A stretch of DNA of 64,000 nt from Trichormus variabilis 0441 (GCF_009856605.1 NZ_CP047242.1:2300001-2364000); one strand, 5' to 3'. Counted from the stretch's first letter, positions 1-8,970 are shown. Translations and numbers: made by a program. Notes: generated by a model from the sequence alone, not told the origin.

Positions 1-711
1 GTCTTGGAGAGTAGCTTCTACCTTACGAATTAATTGTACTTGTTGGTCTGGAGTTAGTCCTACTAAAAAAGCACTGGCGAACATTTGAATCCAGTTTGCC
101 ATACCGAATTCACCTTCTGCTAAGGTAGTGGGACGGTTAAATAAAGCTGCATAGGTAACATCAAATCCTTGTTTTTCTAGTATATTAACGTATTCACCAA
201 TGCTGGGAAAATACCAAGGATTTAGTGCTTGTGGGTTATGAATACCAAGGGTTTCTAAAGCATTGTATAAAGCCTCAAGAATGTATTTTATATTACCCTT
301 GCCACCAAACTCAGCTACAAAGCGGCCTCCTGATTTTAATGCTTGATGTATGCTGGCGATCGCTGCTTCTGGCTCTTTTACCCAATGCAGCATCGCATTG
401 GAAAATACGGCATCTAATGGTTTATCTACTCGAAAGTTTCGCGCATCAGCAACATCGAAATGCAAATGAGGATAGTTTTGTCTAGCCTTCTCAATCATTG
501 TGGCTGCATTATCAGTTCCCAAAACCTCTGCACCAGATTGGGCAATTTTTTCCGTCAGTTGTCCAGTACCACAACCTAAATCTAAAATAAATTCTCCTGG
601 TTGGGGATTGAGTAATTGCAGCAAGTCTTCGCCATATTGCCATACGAAACTGTGTTTATCTTGATACAAGGTTGCATCCCAAAAATTTTTTGCTGTCCCA
701 AGATTAGTCAT
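1..711 (-). CDS. Class I SAM-dependent methyltransferase, C-terminus cut by window edge
   Basis: The reading frame starts at the ATG at 709-711 and stays open to base 1, so about 237 residues are visible and the stop lies outside the window. A glycine-rich SAM-binding motif (LDLGCGTG) sits at residues 43-50, followed by an acidic residue after strand 2 (GTDNA) and a post-motif stretch SNAMLHWV, typical of the trans-aconitate methyltransferase/Methyltransf_11 group. The substrate cannot be told from sequence. It is divergent from a LysR-type regulator with 107 bp between the starts, a classic arrangement in which the regulator controls the neighbouring gene; that link is inferred. Confidence 0.88.
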   Translation of the reverse strand, partial: MTNLGTAKNFWDATLYQDKHSFVWQYGEDLLQLLNPQPGEFILDLGCGTGQLTEKIAQSGAEVLGTDNAATMIEKARQNYPHLHFDVADARNFRVDKPLDAVFSNAMLHWVKEPEAAIASIHQALKSGGRFVAEFGGKGNIKYILEALYNALETLGIHNPQALNPWYFPSIGEYVNILEKQGFDVTYAALFNRPTTLAEGEFGMANWIQMFASAFLVGLTPDQQVQLIRKVEATLQD

Positions 712-720
712 AATTTATGA

Positions 721-733
721 ATTAATGCTTAAT
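721..733. promoter_or_regulatory. Small AT-rich palindrome between methyltransferase and LysR gene, possible operator
   Basis: ATTAA-TGC-TTAAT is a perfect 5-bp inverted repeat between the two divergent starts. LysR proteins bind AT-rich interrupted palindromes in such spacers, so this is a candidate operator. The spacer is AT-rich overall, so the repeat could be chance. Confidence 0.25.
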
Positions 734-818
734 AATCACAGTAAAAAATAATTTTAATTATGTCCAATATATTTTTATGGTGTTATTAATATTTAAAAGA
801 TATTAATTGCCCTCAAAG

Positions 819-1706
819 ATGGAATTACGACACCTACGCTACTTCGTCACTTTGGCAGAAGAACTTCACTTTGGCAAAGCAGCAGAGAGACTGCATATTG
901 CCCAACCTCCCCTCAGCCAACAAATTCGCCAGCTAGAGATAGAATTAGGGTTTGACCTGTTTCACCGTACTAAAAGAACTGTGCGGTTAACAGAGGCAGG
1001 ACAAGTGTTTTTAGGTGAAGTGCAGCAAATTCTCCAGCAGTTGCAGCAAGCAATTCAATTAGGGCAAACAAGCAGTCGGGGCGAAGTTGGACAGTTGATT
1101 GTTGGTTTTGTTAGTTCAGCCGCGTATAACATTTTGCCAATTATTCTCCGAAATTTTCGTGCTTGTACTCCAGCAGTCAAATTAGAATTACACGAAATGA
1201 CGACAGACCAACAACTAGAATGGTTGAGGGAAGGTGGTATAGATATAGGTTTTATCCGTCCCCCTGTTGAAGAGAACATATTTAACTGGGAGACAATTTT
1301 TCAAGAGTCGCTAATGGTAGCTTTACCTGAAACACATCTACTGGCAAATCAATTCAATATTCCTTTAACATCTTTGGGGAATGAGTCATTTATTCTATTT
1401 CCGAGAAAAATAGCGCCCGGACTCTACGATTTAATTATCAGTCTTTGTCAACAAGCAGGTTTTAGTCCTCATGTCGCCCAAGAAGCCATCCAAATGCAAA
1501 CTACCGTCAGTTTAGTAGCAGCAGATATGGGGATAGCTATTGTCCCTGCATCTTTGCAAAATCTACAACGAACCGGAGTAGTTTATAAAAATATCCAAGA
1601 AGCCACTGCAAAAGTTGCATTAGCAATGACTTGGCGCAAAAACGAAACATCGCCAACTTTACAGAGATTTCTGCACACAGTTCGAGCGCTTCGGGAGTGT
1701 TTTTAA
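819..1706 (+). CDS. LysR-family transcriptional regulator
   Basis: 295 residues beginning MELRHLRYFV, the standard LysR opening; a TTG lies four codons upstream but the ATG at 819 matches the family start. The N-terminal winged helix-turn-helix covers about residues 1-60 (AAERLHIAQPPLSQQIRQLE). The substrate-binding domain covers about 90-290 and contains the usual GFVSSAAYNILP and DIGFIRPP segments, closest in style to the BenM/CatM/HcaR branch that senses small acids. The ligand is unknown. It is transcribed away from the methyltransferase at 1-711, its likely target. Its last 4 bp overlap the end of recJ on the other strand. Confidence 0.93.
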   Translation: MELRHLRYFVTLAEELHFGKAAERLHIAQPPLSQQIRQLEIELGFDLFHRTKRTVRLTEAGQVFLGEVQQILQQLQQAIQLGQTSSRGEVGQLIVGFVSSAAYNILPIILRNFRACTPAVKLELHEMTTDQQLEWLREGGIDIGFIRPPVEENIFNWETIFQESLMVALPETHLLANQFNIPLTSLGNESFILFPRKIAPGLYDLIISLCQQAGFSPHVAQEAIQMQTTVSLVAADMGIAIVPASLQNLQRTGVVYKNIQEATAKVALAMTWRKNETSPTLQRFLHTVRALRECF

Positions 1707-4021
1707 ACCCTATTTACCATTGCCATGACTGTAGACAAAGGTACTTCGGCAAAATATTTCTGCTGAAATTGTTCTTCGCTGACGGTGGCTAAAAACTCTG
1801 CAATAGCAGTATCGGCGCTGCTGTCAATGATAGTATTAGGACTCCATATAAATTGCAAAGAACGATCTTGTCTTGTGACTGTAAAGCCCCAATATTTTAA
1901 AGCTTTGATGCCTAGAAGTAAGCTTCTGTCGCTAATTTTCAGTTTTTCTAAAATTTGTATACGGGTTGCTAATTGATTTGTGCGACTGAGATATTTAGCA
2001 ATACCAACTAGGGTTAGCCAAATTTCTTGTGGTGGTTGCAGACTGGGTTTAGACCAAGCAAGGACTAATTGTTGATTATTATAGAGCGATCGCCGCCACC
2101 AGGCGCGTAAATCATCCCAATTCATGGGGCATTCTTCTAGGATGAGGGACTGGGTATTGGGTGCTGGAGATTGAGGACTAGGGAGGTTGCGCCAGTCGAG
2201 AATTTGGGTTGAGTGTTGGGTTTTGAGTTCTGAGTTAGGGTTGGGACGGACGGCGATTAATCTGATTTCGTAGCGTTTTTTAAAGGTGTTGTAGTCTAAT
2301 TCCGCTATGCAATCACATCTACCTATGGGTAATTCATCTTTGTAATGTCCCCACCAAATACCGGGAAAGGGATTTTTGCTGGAGTCGTCACGGATATCAA
2401 ATTCGGCTTTAATATACTGTACTTTTTTGCCTTGCGAATCTTGTTGATTGCGATGCCAAGCATTTTCAAACCAGCAATTTTGAATCAAGAGTTTGGGAAC
2501 AGGGTTGCCCATACCGCAAGGTTCTAGCAATTTTAATTCTAAAAATAACTCTTTACCTAAGTCTGCAACTGTGACTGCTATATCTGCTTGTACTGTTGGG
2601 GTGAGATTGACACTACCTAAGGTTTGCCGTAGTTGCTGATTAATTGCTTGGGTAAATAGGGGAATATTTTGGGCTAACAAACTCAACCCAGCTGCAAAGG
2701 GATGTCCGCCAAAACGATGTAATAGATGTGCTTGGTGCTTCACCAATTGATATAAATCAACAGAATTCACTGAACGGGCTGAACCACGGGCGAGGGATGG
2801 GGAAGAATCTTGCTCATTCTCTAGTCCCTCAGTACTTAATAAAATTGTGGGGCGACCTGTTTCTTGGGCGACTTGTCCGGCGACTAGGCCTAATACGCCT
2901 GCTGGCCATTGGGGGTCTTCGAGGACGATGACGCTGGTGGTGGATAAGTCTAACTGTGTAAGTTTTTGGGTGACTTGTGCTTGTACGTCTTTCTGTAAAG
3001 ATTTACGCCTGGTGTTGGCTAGTTCTGTGACTTCAGCTAATTGATGACAGCGATTGATATCACGACTGGTTAATAGTTCTACACAGAAGCTAGCATCACC
3101 TTGAATACGGCTGACAGCGTTAATGCGTGGCCCTAAACCAAAAGAAATATCTGTGGGGCGATCGCCACTCCTCTGGCACAATTCTAATAATCGCCCTACC
3201 CCTGGTCTACGCCTGGCTGCTGGTGGTTGTTGAAAATCGGCTTGCAGTCTCTGAATACCCAACTGTGCTAAATAACGACAATCTCCACTTAGTTGTACCA
3301 AATCAGCGATTAATCCGACTGCAACTAAATCGAGTAAATCTTCTAAAGGATTTTGGGGTACATCAGGTAAGGATTTATAAAGGGCTTCTATTAATTTATA
3401 AGCTACTCCCACACCTGATAAATGAAATAGCTGATGTTCGTTGGGTAAATAACGGGGGTTAATAATTGCTGTGACTGGTGGACGTTCTGGGGGTAAGGTG
3501 TGATGGTCTGTCACTATGATATCTATACCTAATTTTTGGGCATAGATAATTTCATCAATATTTGTACTACCTGTGTCGCAGGTGACGATTAATGTACAAC
3601 CTTGCTTGGCTAAATTAGCAATACCAGCTTCATTCAATCCGTGGGATTCTTTGAGTCGATTAGGAATGTAATAATCTAACTGTTGATGTTGCTGAAAAAA
3701 TTGCCCTAAACCATCCCACAAAACAGCAGTTGCAGTAATTCCATCAGCGTCAAAGTCTCCCCAAATGGCTATTTTTTCACCTTTGTTGCGTGCTTGTTGT
3801 AATCTTGCCACTGCCAACTGTATCTCTTGCCCAAACTCAAAGGCGCTAGCTGGTTGATAAGTTTTAAAGTTAATAAAGGCTGCTAATTGAGATTCTTGTT
3901 TTATTCCTCGTTGCCATAATAATTGTGCTGCATATATCCCTTTAGATGTAGCTGCATACTTCTGCACGGCTTGGATAAACCATTCTGGTGGTTGTTCGGT
4001 CGCTGTTATAATCCACTGCAT
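1703..4021 (-). CDS. recJ: Single-stranded-DNA-specific exonuclease RecJ
   Basis: 772 residues. RecJ degrades single-stranded DNA 5' to 3' in RecF-pathway recombination and mismatch repair. Visible motifs are the phosphoesterase motif GDFDADG (D89, D91, D93), the DHH triad at residues 172-174 (TDHHTLP) and the DHHA1 signature GGHPFAAG at 438-445. The roughly 200-residue C-terminal extension beyond the catalytic core is longer than in E. coli RecJ and fits cyanobacterial homologues. It lies 20 bp downstream of a GNAT gene and probably shares its transcript; a RecB-like nuclease lies just upstream, giving a small DNA-metabolism neighbourhood. Confidence 0.95.
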   Translation of the reverse strand: MQWIITATEQPPEWFIQAVQKYAATSKGIYAAQLLWQRGIKQESQLAAFINFKTYQPASAFEFGQEIQLAVARLQQARNKGEKIAIWGDFDADGITATAVLWDGLGQFFQQHQQLDYYIPNRLKESHGLNEAGIANLAKQGCTLIVTCDTGSTNIDEIIYAQKLGIDIIVTDHHTLPPERPPVTAIINPRYLPNEHQLFHLSGVGVAYKLIEALYKSLPDVPQNPLEDLLDLVAVGLIADLVQLSGDCRYLAQLGIQRLQADFQQPPAARRRPGVGRLLELCQRSGDRPTDISFGLGPRINAVSRIQGDASFCVELLTSRDINRCHQLAEVTELANTRRKSLQKDVQAQVTQKLTQLDLSTTSVIVLEDPQWPAGVLGLVAGQVAQETGRPTILLSTEGLENEQDSSPSLARGSARSVNSVDLYQLVKHQAHLLHRFGGHPFAAGLSLLAQNIPLFTQAINQQLRQTLGSVNLTPTVQADIAVTVADLGKELFLELKLLEPCGMGNPVPKLLIQNCWFENAWHRNQQDSQGKKVQYIKAEFDIRDDSSKNPFPGIWWGHYKDELPIGRCDCIAELDYNTFKKRYEIRLIAVRPNPNSELKTQHSTQILDWRNLPSPQSPAPNTQSLILEECPMNWDDLRAWWRRSLYNNQQLVLAWSKPSLQPPQEIWLTLVGIAKYLSRTNQLATRIQILEKLKISDRSLLLGIKALKYWGFTVTRQDRSLQFIWSPNTIIDSSADTAIAEFLATVSEEQFQQKYFAEVPLSTVMAMVNRV

Positions 4022-4041
4022 TGAATTAATTTTAAAACTTA

Positions 4042-4683
4042 TTAAAGTGGACTTTGTTCATCACTAATTTGATTTTCATTGATTAAGGGATTAATGACTA
4101 CCTCGTTAGCAACTCCATCCGCTTTACGCGCCCGAATAGCAGGACGAGAACGCCTATAACCTGCTCTCTCAGCTTTTTGATGTTCGTAGTCAATGAGTCT
4201 GCCATAATAGGGATGCTTGCTTAAATTCATGGATAGGAAGATATGTTGGCGGATATTACCAAAACCTTTGCGGTTGAAAAATTTAACTGCTGGTGTATTT
4301 GTGGGGTCAGTATCTACTAGCATAAATCGCGCCCCATCTTCAATCATCCGAGCCACAACTTTATCAACTAATTTGTCAGCAACTCCCTGACGTTGAAATT
4401 TAGGATTTACTCCTAGCCATAAAATGTATCCATAAGTCCAAGATGCCTTTGTAATAATAGTTCCTAGAATAAATCCTGCTAGTTCTCCATCTGTTTCGGC
4501 AACTAAACAGTATTCTGGATCTGTGTTATATAGTCCAATTACTTCCCATTCATCCCAAGTACGATAAAGGTAAGGATATAAATCACTAGTAAATAGTTCT
4601 TCTCCTAAATGATATACAAGGGCTATATCATCTATGCCTAATTCGCGCACGTAAATAATATCATTTTCAGCAAAGTTTGCCAT
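4042..4683 (-). CDS. GNAT-family N-acetyltransferase
   Basis: 213 residues. The acetyl-CoA-binding motif A is visible as GVNPKFQRQGVADKLVDKVV (Q/R-x-x-G-x-A), followed by the motif B region NTPAVKFFNRKGFG. The protein transfers an acetyl group from acetyl-CoA to an amine, but the acceptor is unknown; the RimI-like layout would allow a protein N-terminus. The C-terminal 50 residues are basic and then acidic, and are unlike the core fold. It lies directly upstream of recJ in the same direction (20 bp gap). Confidence 0.88.
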   Translation of the reverse strand: MANFAENDIIYVRELGIDDIALVYHLGEELFTSDLYPYLYRTWDEWEVIGLYNTDPEYCLVAETDGELAGFILGTIITKASWTYGYILWLGVNPKFQRQGVADKLVDKVVARMIEDGARFMLVDTDPTNTPAVKFFNRKGFGNIRQHIFLSMNLSKHPYYGRLIDYEHQKAERAGYRRSRPAIRARKADGVANEVVINPLINENQISDEQSPL

Positions 4684-4755
4684 AATTTTGTTAAAAAATA
4701 GAGGCTCAATTAGTCTATTGACATGGAAAGAGATATATATTTTAAGTACTTTTTC

Positions 4756-5604
4756 CTAAATTGATACTTCTTCAATAGCGTCAAGAGCAGGGAAAGATTT
4801 ATTGATTGCTTGTGCTGTGATTTCCAGAGAATTTGATTCGCTACTATTTAGTTTATGACCGACTGTCGGTAGGAGGCGATCGCACTTTTTAGCAAATTGG
4901 CAATAATCACAGGCTTTACTATTTACTGGTACTTGGGGAAATAAAGTTCCTTGTTGATAATTATTTAGCCATTTAGTTAATTGATCTAGTAATTGATGAA
5001 GTTTTTTCGCTGTTTGAGTGTGTAAATTATGACTGTAAGTAAATTGAATATTTTGAGGTTTACCTTGAGATTGTACAAACCAGTAAGTCATCGAAATATT
5101 TTCGGGTGAGTATTGGCTAGTTTCAGCTAATACATACATATATAAACGCGTTTGCCAATTCTGGGCTAATTTGCGTTTGTCTGGTGGTTTAGGGTATGTT
5201 TTCCAGTCGAAAATTTGGGCTTGTTGGTGGTCTGCAATTAATAAATCGTAGATAACCGTGAGTAAATAGTCTTGAAATTGTAGAGTGCGGTAGTGTTCAC
5301 TTTCTCGGAAAGTTTGTCTATCGGTTGCTGGGGTAAGAATTTCTGGTGCTGCATTAGCAAAACCAGACATCCAGTTTTGTAGTTGGGTATCAGCTTGCAA
5401 GAAACTATCAATTGGCAAACCCATTTCTTGTTGCTGCATTAACAAGTGAAAGCGGCTACCTAAAGTTAGTTTGTCCGTATGGTCGGGATCTAAAGGTGAG
5501 TTGAGTTGTTCTAAGTGGGTATGTTGAAATTTACGCGGACAGGTTTCGAGTAAATTCAGTTGTCCTTGGGACAGACGTATTAATTGATTGTCAGTTGTCA
5601 GCAT
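4756..5604 (-). CDS. RecB/Cas4-like PD-(D/E)XK nuclease with probable Fe-S cluster
   Basis: 282 residues. The active-site pattern of the PD-(D/E)XK RecB family is present: H53 (GSRFHLL), D120 (VIYDLL), D133 and K135 (IFDWKT), and Q151/Y155 (QTRLYMY). C22 near the N-terminus plus C232, C235 and C241 (CDYCQFAKKC) form the split four-cysteine pattern that holds an iron-sulphur cluster in AddB, Cas4 and related nucleases. No cas genes or CRISPR array are nearby, so a general DNA repair role is more likely than CRISPR adaptation. The gene is upstream of the GNAT-recJ pair, separated by 72 bp. Confidence 0.85.
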   Translation of the reverse strand: MLTTDNQLIRLSQGQLNLLETCPRKFQHTHLEQLNSPLDPDHTDKLTLGSRFHLLMQQQEMGLPIDSFLQADTQLQNWMSGFANAAPEILTPATDRQTFRESEHYRTLQFQDYLLTVIYDLLIADHQQAQIFDWKTYPKPPDKRKLAQNWQTRLYMYVLAETSQYSPENISMTYWFVQSQGKPQNIQFTYSHNLHTQTAKKLHQLLDQLTKWLNNYQQGTLFPQVPVNSKACDYCQFAKKCDRLLPTVGHKLNSSESNSLEITAQAINKSFPALDAIEEVSI

Positions 5605-5710
5605 AATCCTATTTTAGAAGCGATCGCCTGACTATAACTAATAGGATTTTGGATCTGAGATAAACACCAAGTGGGAATAATAAAGGAATCGGTTTGAGCA
5701 AAGTATTTTT

Positions 5711-7915
5711 ATGAGCAAAAAATCTCCCAGAGCCAAAGCTTGTAGCTGTCACAATATTACCTGCTGTCCCGCAAAAGAAGCAGGCAAACTATTTCTCTGG
5801 TTTCCCATTCCCCATACCCTGAAAAAAGTCACTGATTATTTACAAAAGTTGGCGATTAAGTTTGAATTGATGGGTGAAAGACCAGGTTTAGGTCTAGGTT
5901 GTAGAGCTGGACAAGCCCAAGAGATTGCTCATAGTGTGGCTCAAATCCTGACATCAAGAGAATTGAAAGAGACACAAGTTCTATTCATTCGCGGTGCTAT
6001 CCAACCGCAACTCCAAGATTTTAGTGACATCTCATCATTACAACGCTTTGTCAAGTTTAGTCAATCCGATTGGTTAGTAGAAATGCTGGCTCAGGAAAGA
6101 TTCACCAGTCACTTTCAACCAATTGTCTCAATGAAGAATACATCAGAGATTTATGGATATGAAGCATTATTGCGCGGACTAGATGAACAAGGGAATTTAA
6201 TACCGCCACAGCCCATTGTGGAGTTAGCAACCGAAGCTGGACTTCTTCCTCAACTCGACCGAATTGCTCGCCTGAGTACAATTGCTCAATTCAGCAGTCA
6301 TCAAGTGAGTGGGCAAATTTTCATTAATTTTGCACCAACGGCGGTTTATGATCCAGCATCTTGTCTTAAAAGTACAGTAGAAGCCATTGATCAAGCAGGT
6401 ATTTCTCATGAGCGGGTGGTATTTGAAGTTGTAGAGTCAGATAGTCCTCAGGATTTAGATCATCTCAAAGCTGTTCTCAAGTACTACCGGGATGCAGGTT
6501 TTTCTATAGCCCTTGATGACCTTGGTTCTGGTTATTCCAGTCTCAACTTACTACATCAATTACGTCCAGATTTTATTAAATTGGACATGGAATTAATTCG
6601 AGATGTGCATCAAGACTTATACAAAGCTTCAATTACCGAGAAGCTGTTAGAAATAGCTCAAAAGTTAAATATTCGTACCGTTGCTGAGGGGATTGAGTGC
6701 ATTGAGGAACTAAATTGGGTACAAGAACGAGGTGCAACTTTTGCTCAGGGCTATTTAATTGCTAAACCTGATATAGTACCTGTGACAACAACACCGCATT
6801 TTGATACAAATACATCAACTCTAGTTTTGCATTGTTCTAAGCAGGTTGAGCAGTTTGTCCAACACCAAAGTGAGTCTGAGAGAATTGTTGCTGCTGTTAC
6901 ACAACGTATTCGACAATCGTTAAAGTTAGAGGAAATTTTGCAGACTACCGCAGATGAAGTGCGTCAGCTGTTTGAGGTAGACCGAGTATTAATCTATCGA
7001 TTTGAGCCAGACTGGAGTGGATTAGTTGCTGTAGAGTCTTTAACGGAAGGATCTATGTCTATTCTGGGGTTTCATATCCTAGATACGTGCTTTCAATCTA
7101 CCCATGCGGCTTACTACCAACAAGGCAATACTAGGGCGATGGAAGACATTGAAAATGCTGGACTGTCGCCATGTCATCTTCAGCTTTTGCAGAGTTTGCA
7201 AATTAGGGCAAATTTGATTGTGCCTATCTTACAAAAAGAACGTTTATGGGGACTATTAATCGCTCATCAATGCACTAGCACCCGACAATGGCAGCAATCT
7301 GAGATTAACTTATTTAACCAGCTGGCGAGTCAGGCCGCGATCGCTATTCAGCAATCGGAACTTTATCTACAATTACAGCAAGCAAATCTGGAATTACAGC
7401 GCCTTGCTTGTTCAGATGGTCTGACCCAAGTAGCAAATCGACGCTGCTTTGATAATACGATCGCCTTAGTGTGGGAGCATTTAGCACGAGAGCAGGGTTC
7501 GTTATCTTTAATTTTGTGTGATGTCGATTGCTTTAAGCTTTATAACGATACATTAGGACATCTGGCTGGAGATGATGTACTCAGGCACGTAGCTGGGGCA
7601 ATTTCTCGGAGTGTGAAAGGCCCTAGCGATTTAGTTGCTCGGTATGGTGGCGAAGAGTTTGCTGTTATTTTACCCAATACTGATGCGGAAGGGGCGATCG
7701 CTGTTGCTAAAGAAATTCAGTCTAATGTGAGTATATTACAACTGCCTCATCCTAGTTCTCAAGTTAGTGAACTCATTTCCTTAAGTCTTGGTTTAGCTAC
7801 TACTATTCCCGATAGCCAGTCGTCTCCGGCAATTCTAATTGCTGCTGCTGATCAAGGACTATATCAAGCAAAAGCCCAAGGCAGAAATTGTCTAGTTCAG
7901 GTGGAGAGGATATGA
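5711..7915 (+). CDS. EAL - cyanobacteriochrome GAF (DXCF type) - GGDEF light-sensing c-di-GMP protein
   Basis: 734 residues. Order: a Cys-rich N-terminus (C11, C13, C18, C19) and a short unassigned domain to about residue 120; an EAL phosphodiesterase domain with E151-A-L-L, INFAP, D269-D270 (DDLGSGYSS), KLDMEL and EGIE; a GAF domain at about 390-550; and a GGDEF domain with GGEEF at 646-650. The GAF carries the canonical bilin-binding Cys-His pair C488-H489 (LSPCHLQLLQ, then RANLIVPI) and a second cysteine C460 in the motif DTCF. That is the DXCF signature of dual-cysteine cyanobacteriochromes, usually blue/green or teal photocycles. Both catalytic domains keep their key residues, so net synthesis or hydrolysis of c-di-GMP cannot be predicted. 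Monocistronic, with a terminator just downstream. Confidence 0.93.
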   Translation: MSKKSPRAKACSCHNITCCPAKEAGKLFLWFPIPHTLKKVTDYLQKLAIKFELMGERPGLGLGCRAGQAQEIAHSVAQILTSRELKETQVLFIRGAIQPQLQDFSDISSLQRFVKFSQSDWLVEMLAQERFTSHFQPIVSMKNTSEIYGYEALLRGLDEQGNLIPPQPIVELATEAGLLPQLDRIARLSTIAQFSSHQVSGQIFINFAPTAVYDPASCLKSTVEAIDQAGISHERVVFEVVESDSPQDLDHLKAVLKYYRDAGFSIALDDLGSGYSSLNLLHQLRPDFIKLDMELIRDVHQDLYKASITEKLLEIAQKLNIRTVAEGIECIEELNWVQERGATFAQGYLIAKPDIVPVTTTPHFDTNTSTLVLHCSKQVEQFVQHQSESERIVAAVTQRIRQSLKLEEILQTTADEVRQLFEVDRVLIYRFEPDWSGLVAVESLTEGSMSILGFHILDTCFQSTHAAYYQQGNTRAMEDIENAGLSPCHLQLLQSLQIRANLIVPILQKERLWGLLIAHQCTSTRQWQQSEINLFNQLASQAAIAIQQSELYLQLQQANLELQRLACSDGLTQVANRRCFDNTIALVWEHLAREQGSLSLILCDVDCFKLYNDTLGHLAGDDVLRHVAGAISRSVKGPSDLVARYGGEEFAVILPNTDAEGAIAVAKEIQSNVSILQLPHPSSQVSELISLSLGLATTIPDSQSSPAILIAAADQGLYQAKAQGRNCLVQVERI

Positions 7916-7954
7916 ATCAGGGATTGACGTAATCAGGTTTTTTGCTGGGGTAAG

Positions 7955-8020
7955 TTGCCAGGTCTCTACACCCCTAAACCCCTAAACCCAGTCTCAACAA
8001 AAAATCCGGATGCGTAAGCC
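7955..8020. repeat. Partial copy of the ACTTAC/GTAAGT dispersed repeat
   Basis: The segment with repeated ACACCCCTAAACCCC followed by CAGTCTCAACA and GCGTAAGCCC matches the right half of the longer elements at 12814-12986 and 47141-47282. The left half is missing here. Confidence 0.55.
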
Positions 8021-8031
8021 CAAATAAAAAT

Positions 8032-8083
8032 AAAAGGTGAAAGAAATGAATTTTGCCTTTTAGTTCATCCTTTCACCTTTTTT
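8032..8083 (+). terminator. Intrinsic terminator after the cyanobacteriochrome gene
   Basis: AAAAGGTGAAAG at 8032-8043 pairs fully with CTTTCACCTTTT at 8070-8081 and is followed by T residues. The A-rich left arm would also serve the opposite strand. It separates the + strand GGDEF gene from the - strand small membrane protein gene. Confidence 0.75.
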
Positions 8084-8096
8084 ATGTACCTGATGC

Positions 8097-8300
8097 TTAT
8101 TTAATGTTAGCCTTTGCGTCCCTCACTGCGGCAAGAAAAAATAATCCTGTCAGAGGAATGCTCAAACCCAGGATAACTGCGGTGGTTTGGAAGCCTAAAT
8201 CTGGTTGTCCATAACTGAGTTCAAACACCGAGCCAACAGCTGCGATCGCGCTTATGCAAGAGCCAGCGAGAAATAAACCGCTTTTTGGAGTTAAATACAC
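8097..8300 (-). CDS. Small two-helix membrane protein, conserved hypothetical
   Basis: 67 residues starting at a GTG (8298-8300) with a GGTGG Shine-Dalgarno-like stretch about ten bases upstream. Two hydrophobic segments are visible: residues 8-26 (GLFLAGSCISAIAAVGSVF) and 39-58 (TAVILGLSIPLTGLFFLAAV), ending in a short charged tail. It starts 12 bp after the peptide deformylase stop, so it is probably the second gene of a def operon. No function is recognised. Confidence 0.7.
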   Translation of the reverse strand: MYLTPKSGLFLAGSCISAIAAVGSVFELSYGQPDLGFQTTAVILGLSIPLTGLFFLAAVRDAKANIK

Positions 8301-8312
8301 TACTAATCCACC

Positions 8313-8876
8313 CTATGCTACTGGTTTCACTGCCTGATACGAGAAGCCATTTTTAGATAACTCTTGTGCCAAAGTCAAGGAATTATCTACGCGGTCTACA
8401 AATACTACACCGTTGAGGTGATCCATCTCGTGTTGAATGCAGCGTCCGAGTAGGTCAGTAGCTTTTAAGGTTTGAGGACGGCCATTTTCATCTTTATAGG
8501 CAACTTCTACCACTTCTGGGCGTTTGACATCCATATAAACTCCCGGAATGCTCAAACACCCTTCTTGGGCGCTACAGATTTCGCGGCTGACTTGTTTAAT
8601 TGTGGGGTTAATTAATACCAGTGGCGGGTTCGCCGGATTATCAGGTTCGCAATCGATGACAATGAGTTGTTTGTTAATTCCTACCTGGGGTGCAGCCAAA
8701 CCAATGCCATCATTGCTGTACATCGTTTGCAGCATATCGCGGATCAATTGCCGGGTTTCATCATCTACTTTGGTGATCCGCTTTGCTGGTTGACGCAGCA
8801 CGCGATCGCCTAAATAGTGGAGTTGCAGAGGTGGATTTTTTAACTTTTTTTTCTCAACAGCAATTTCAGAAGGCAT
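8313..8876 (-). CDS. def: Peptide deformylase
   Basis: 187 residues. It removes the formyl group from the initiator methionine of nascent proteins. All three family motifs are intact: GIGLAAPQ (57-64), EGCLS (105-109, with metal ligand C107) and QHEMDH (148-153, with metal ligands H149 and H153 and catalytic E150). The length and the N-terminal extension before LQLHYLGD fit bacterial/plastid PDFs. A small membrane protein gene follows 12 bp downstream. Confidence 0.97.
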   Translation of the reverse strand: MPSEIAVEKKKLKNPPLQLHYLGDRVLRQPAKRITKVDDETRQLIRDMLQTMYSNDGIGLAAPQVGINKQLIVIDCEPDNPANPPLVLINPTIKQVSREICSAQEGCLSIPGVYMDVKRPEVVEVAYKDENGRPQTLKATDLLGRCIQHEMDHLNGVVFVDRVDNSLTLAQELSKNGFSYQAVKPVA

Positions 8877-8941
8877 GACTTTTGTCGGCTAGATTGTGCA
8901 AATTCCTACTGACCTAATTCTATCAATTTAGTCATTAGTCC

Positions 8942-8968
8942 GTAGAGACGTTGCACGCAACGTCTGTC
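8942..8968. repeat. Short dispersed palindrome (GTAGAGACGTTGC / GCAACGTCT)
   Basis: GTAGAGACGTTGC followed by GCAACGTCT forms an imperfect palindrome overlapping the end of the DUF2278 gene region. A second copy is at 10440-10468. Such palindromes are scattered through Nostoc-type genomes. Confidence 0.65.
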
Positions 8969-8970
8969 AC

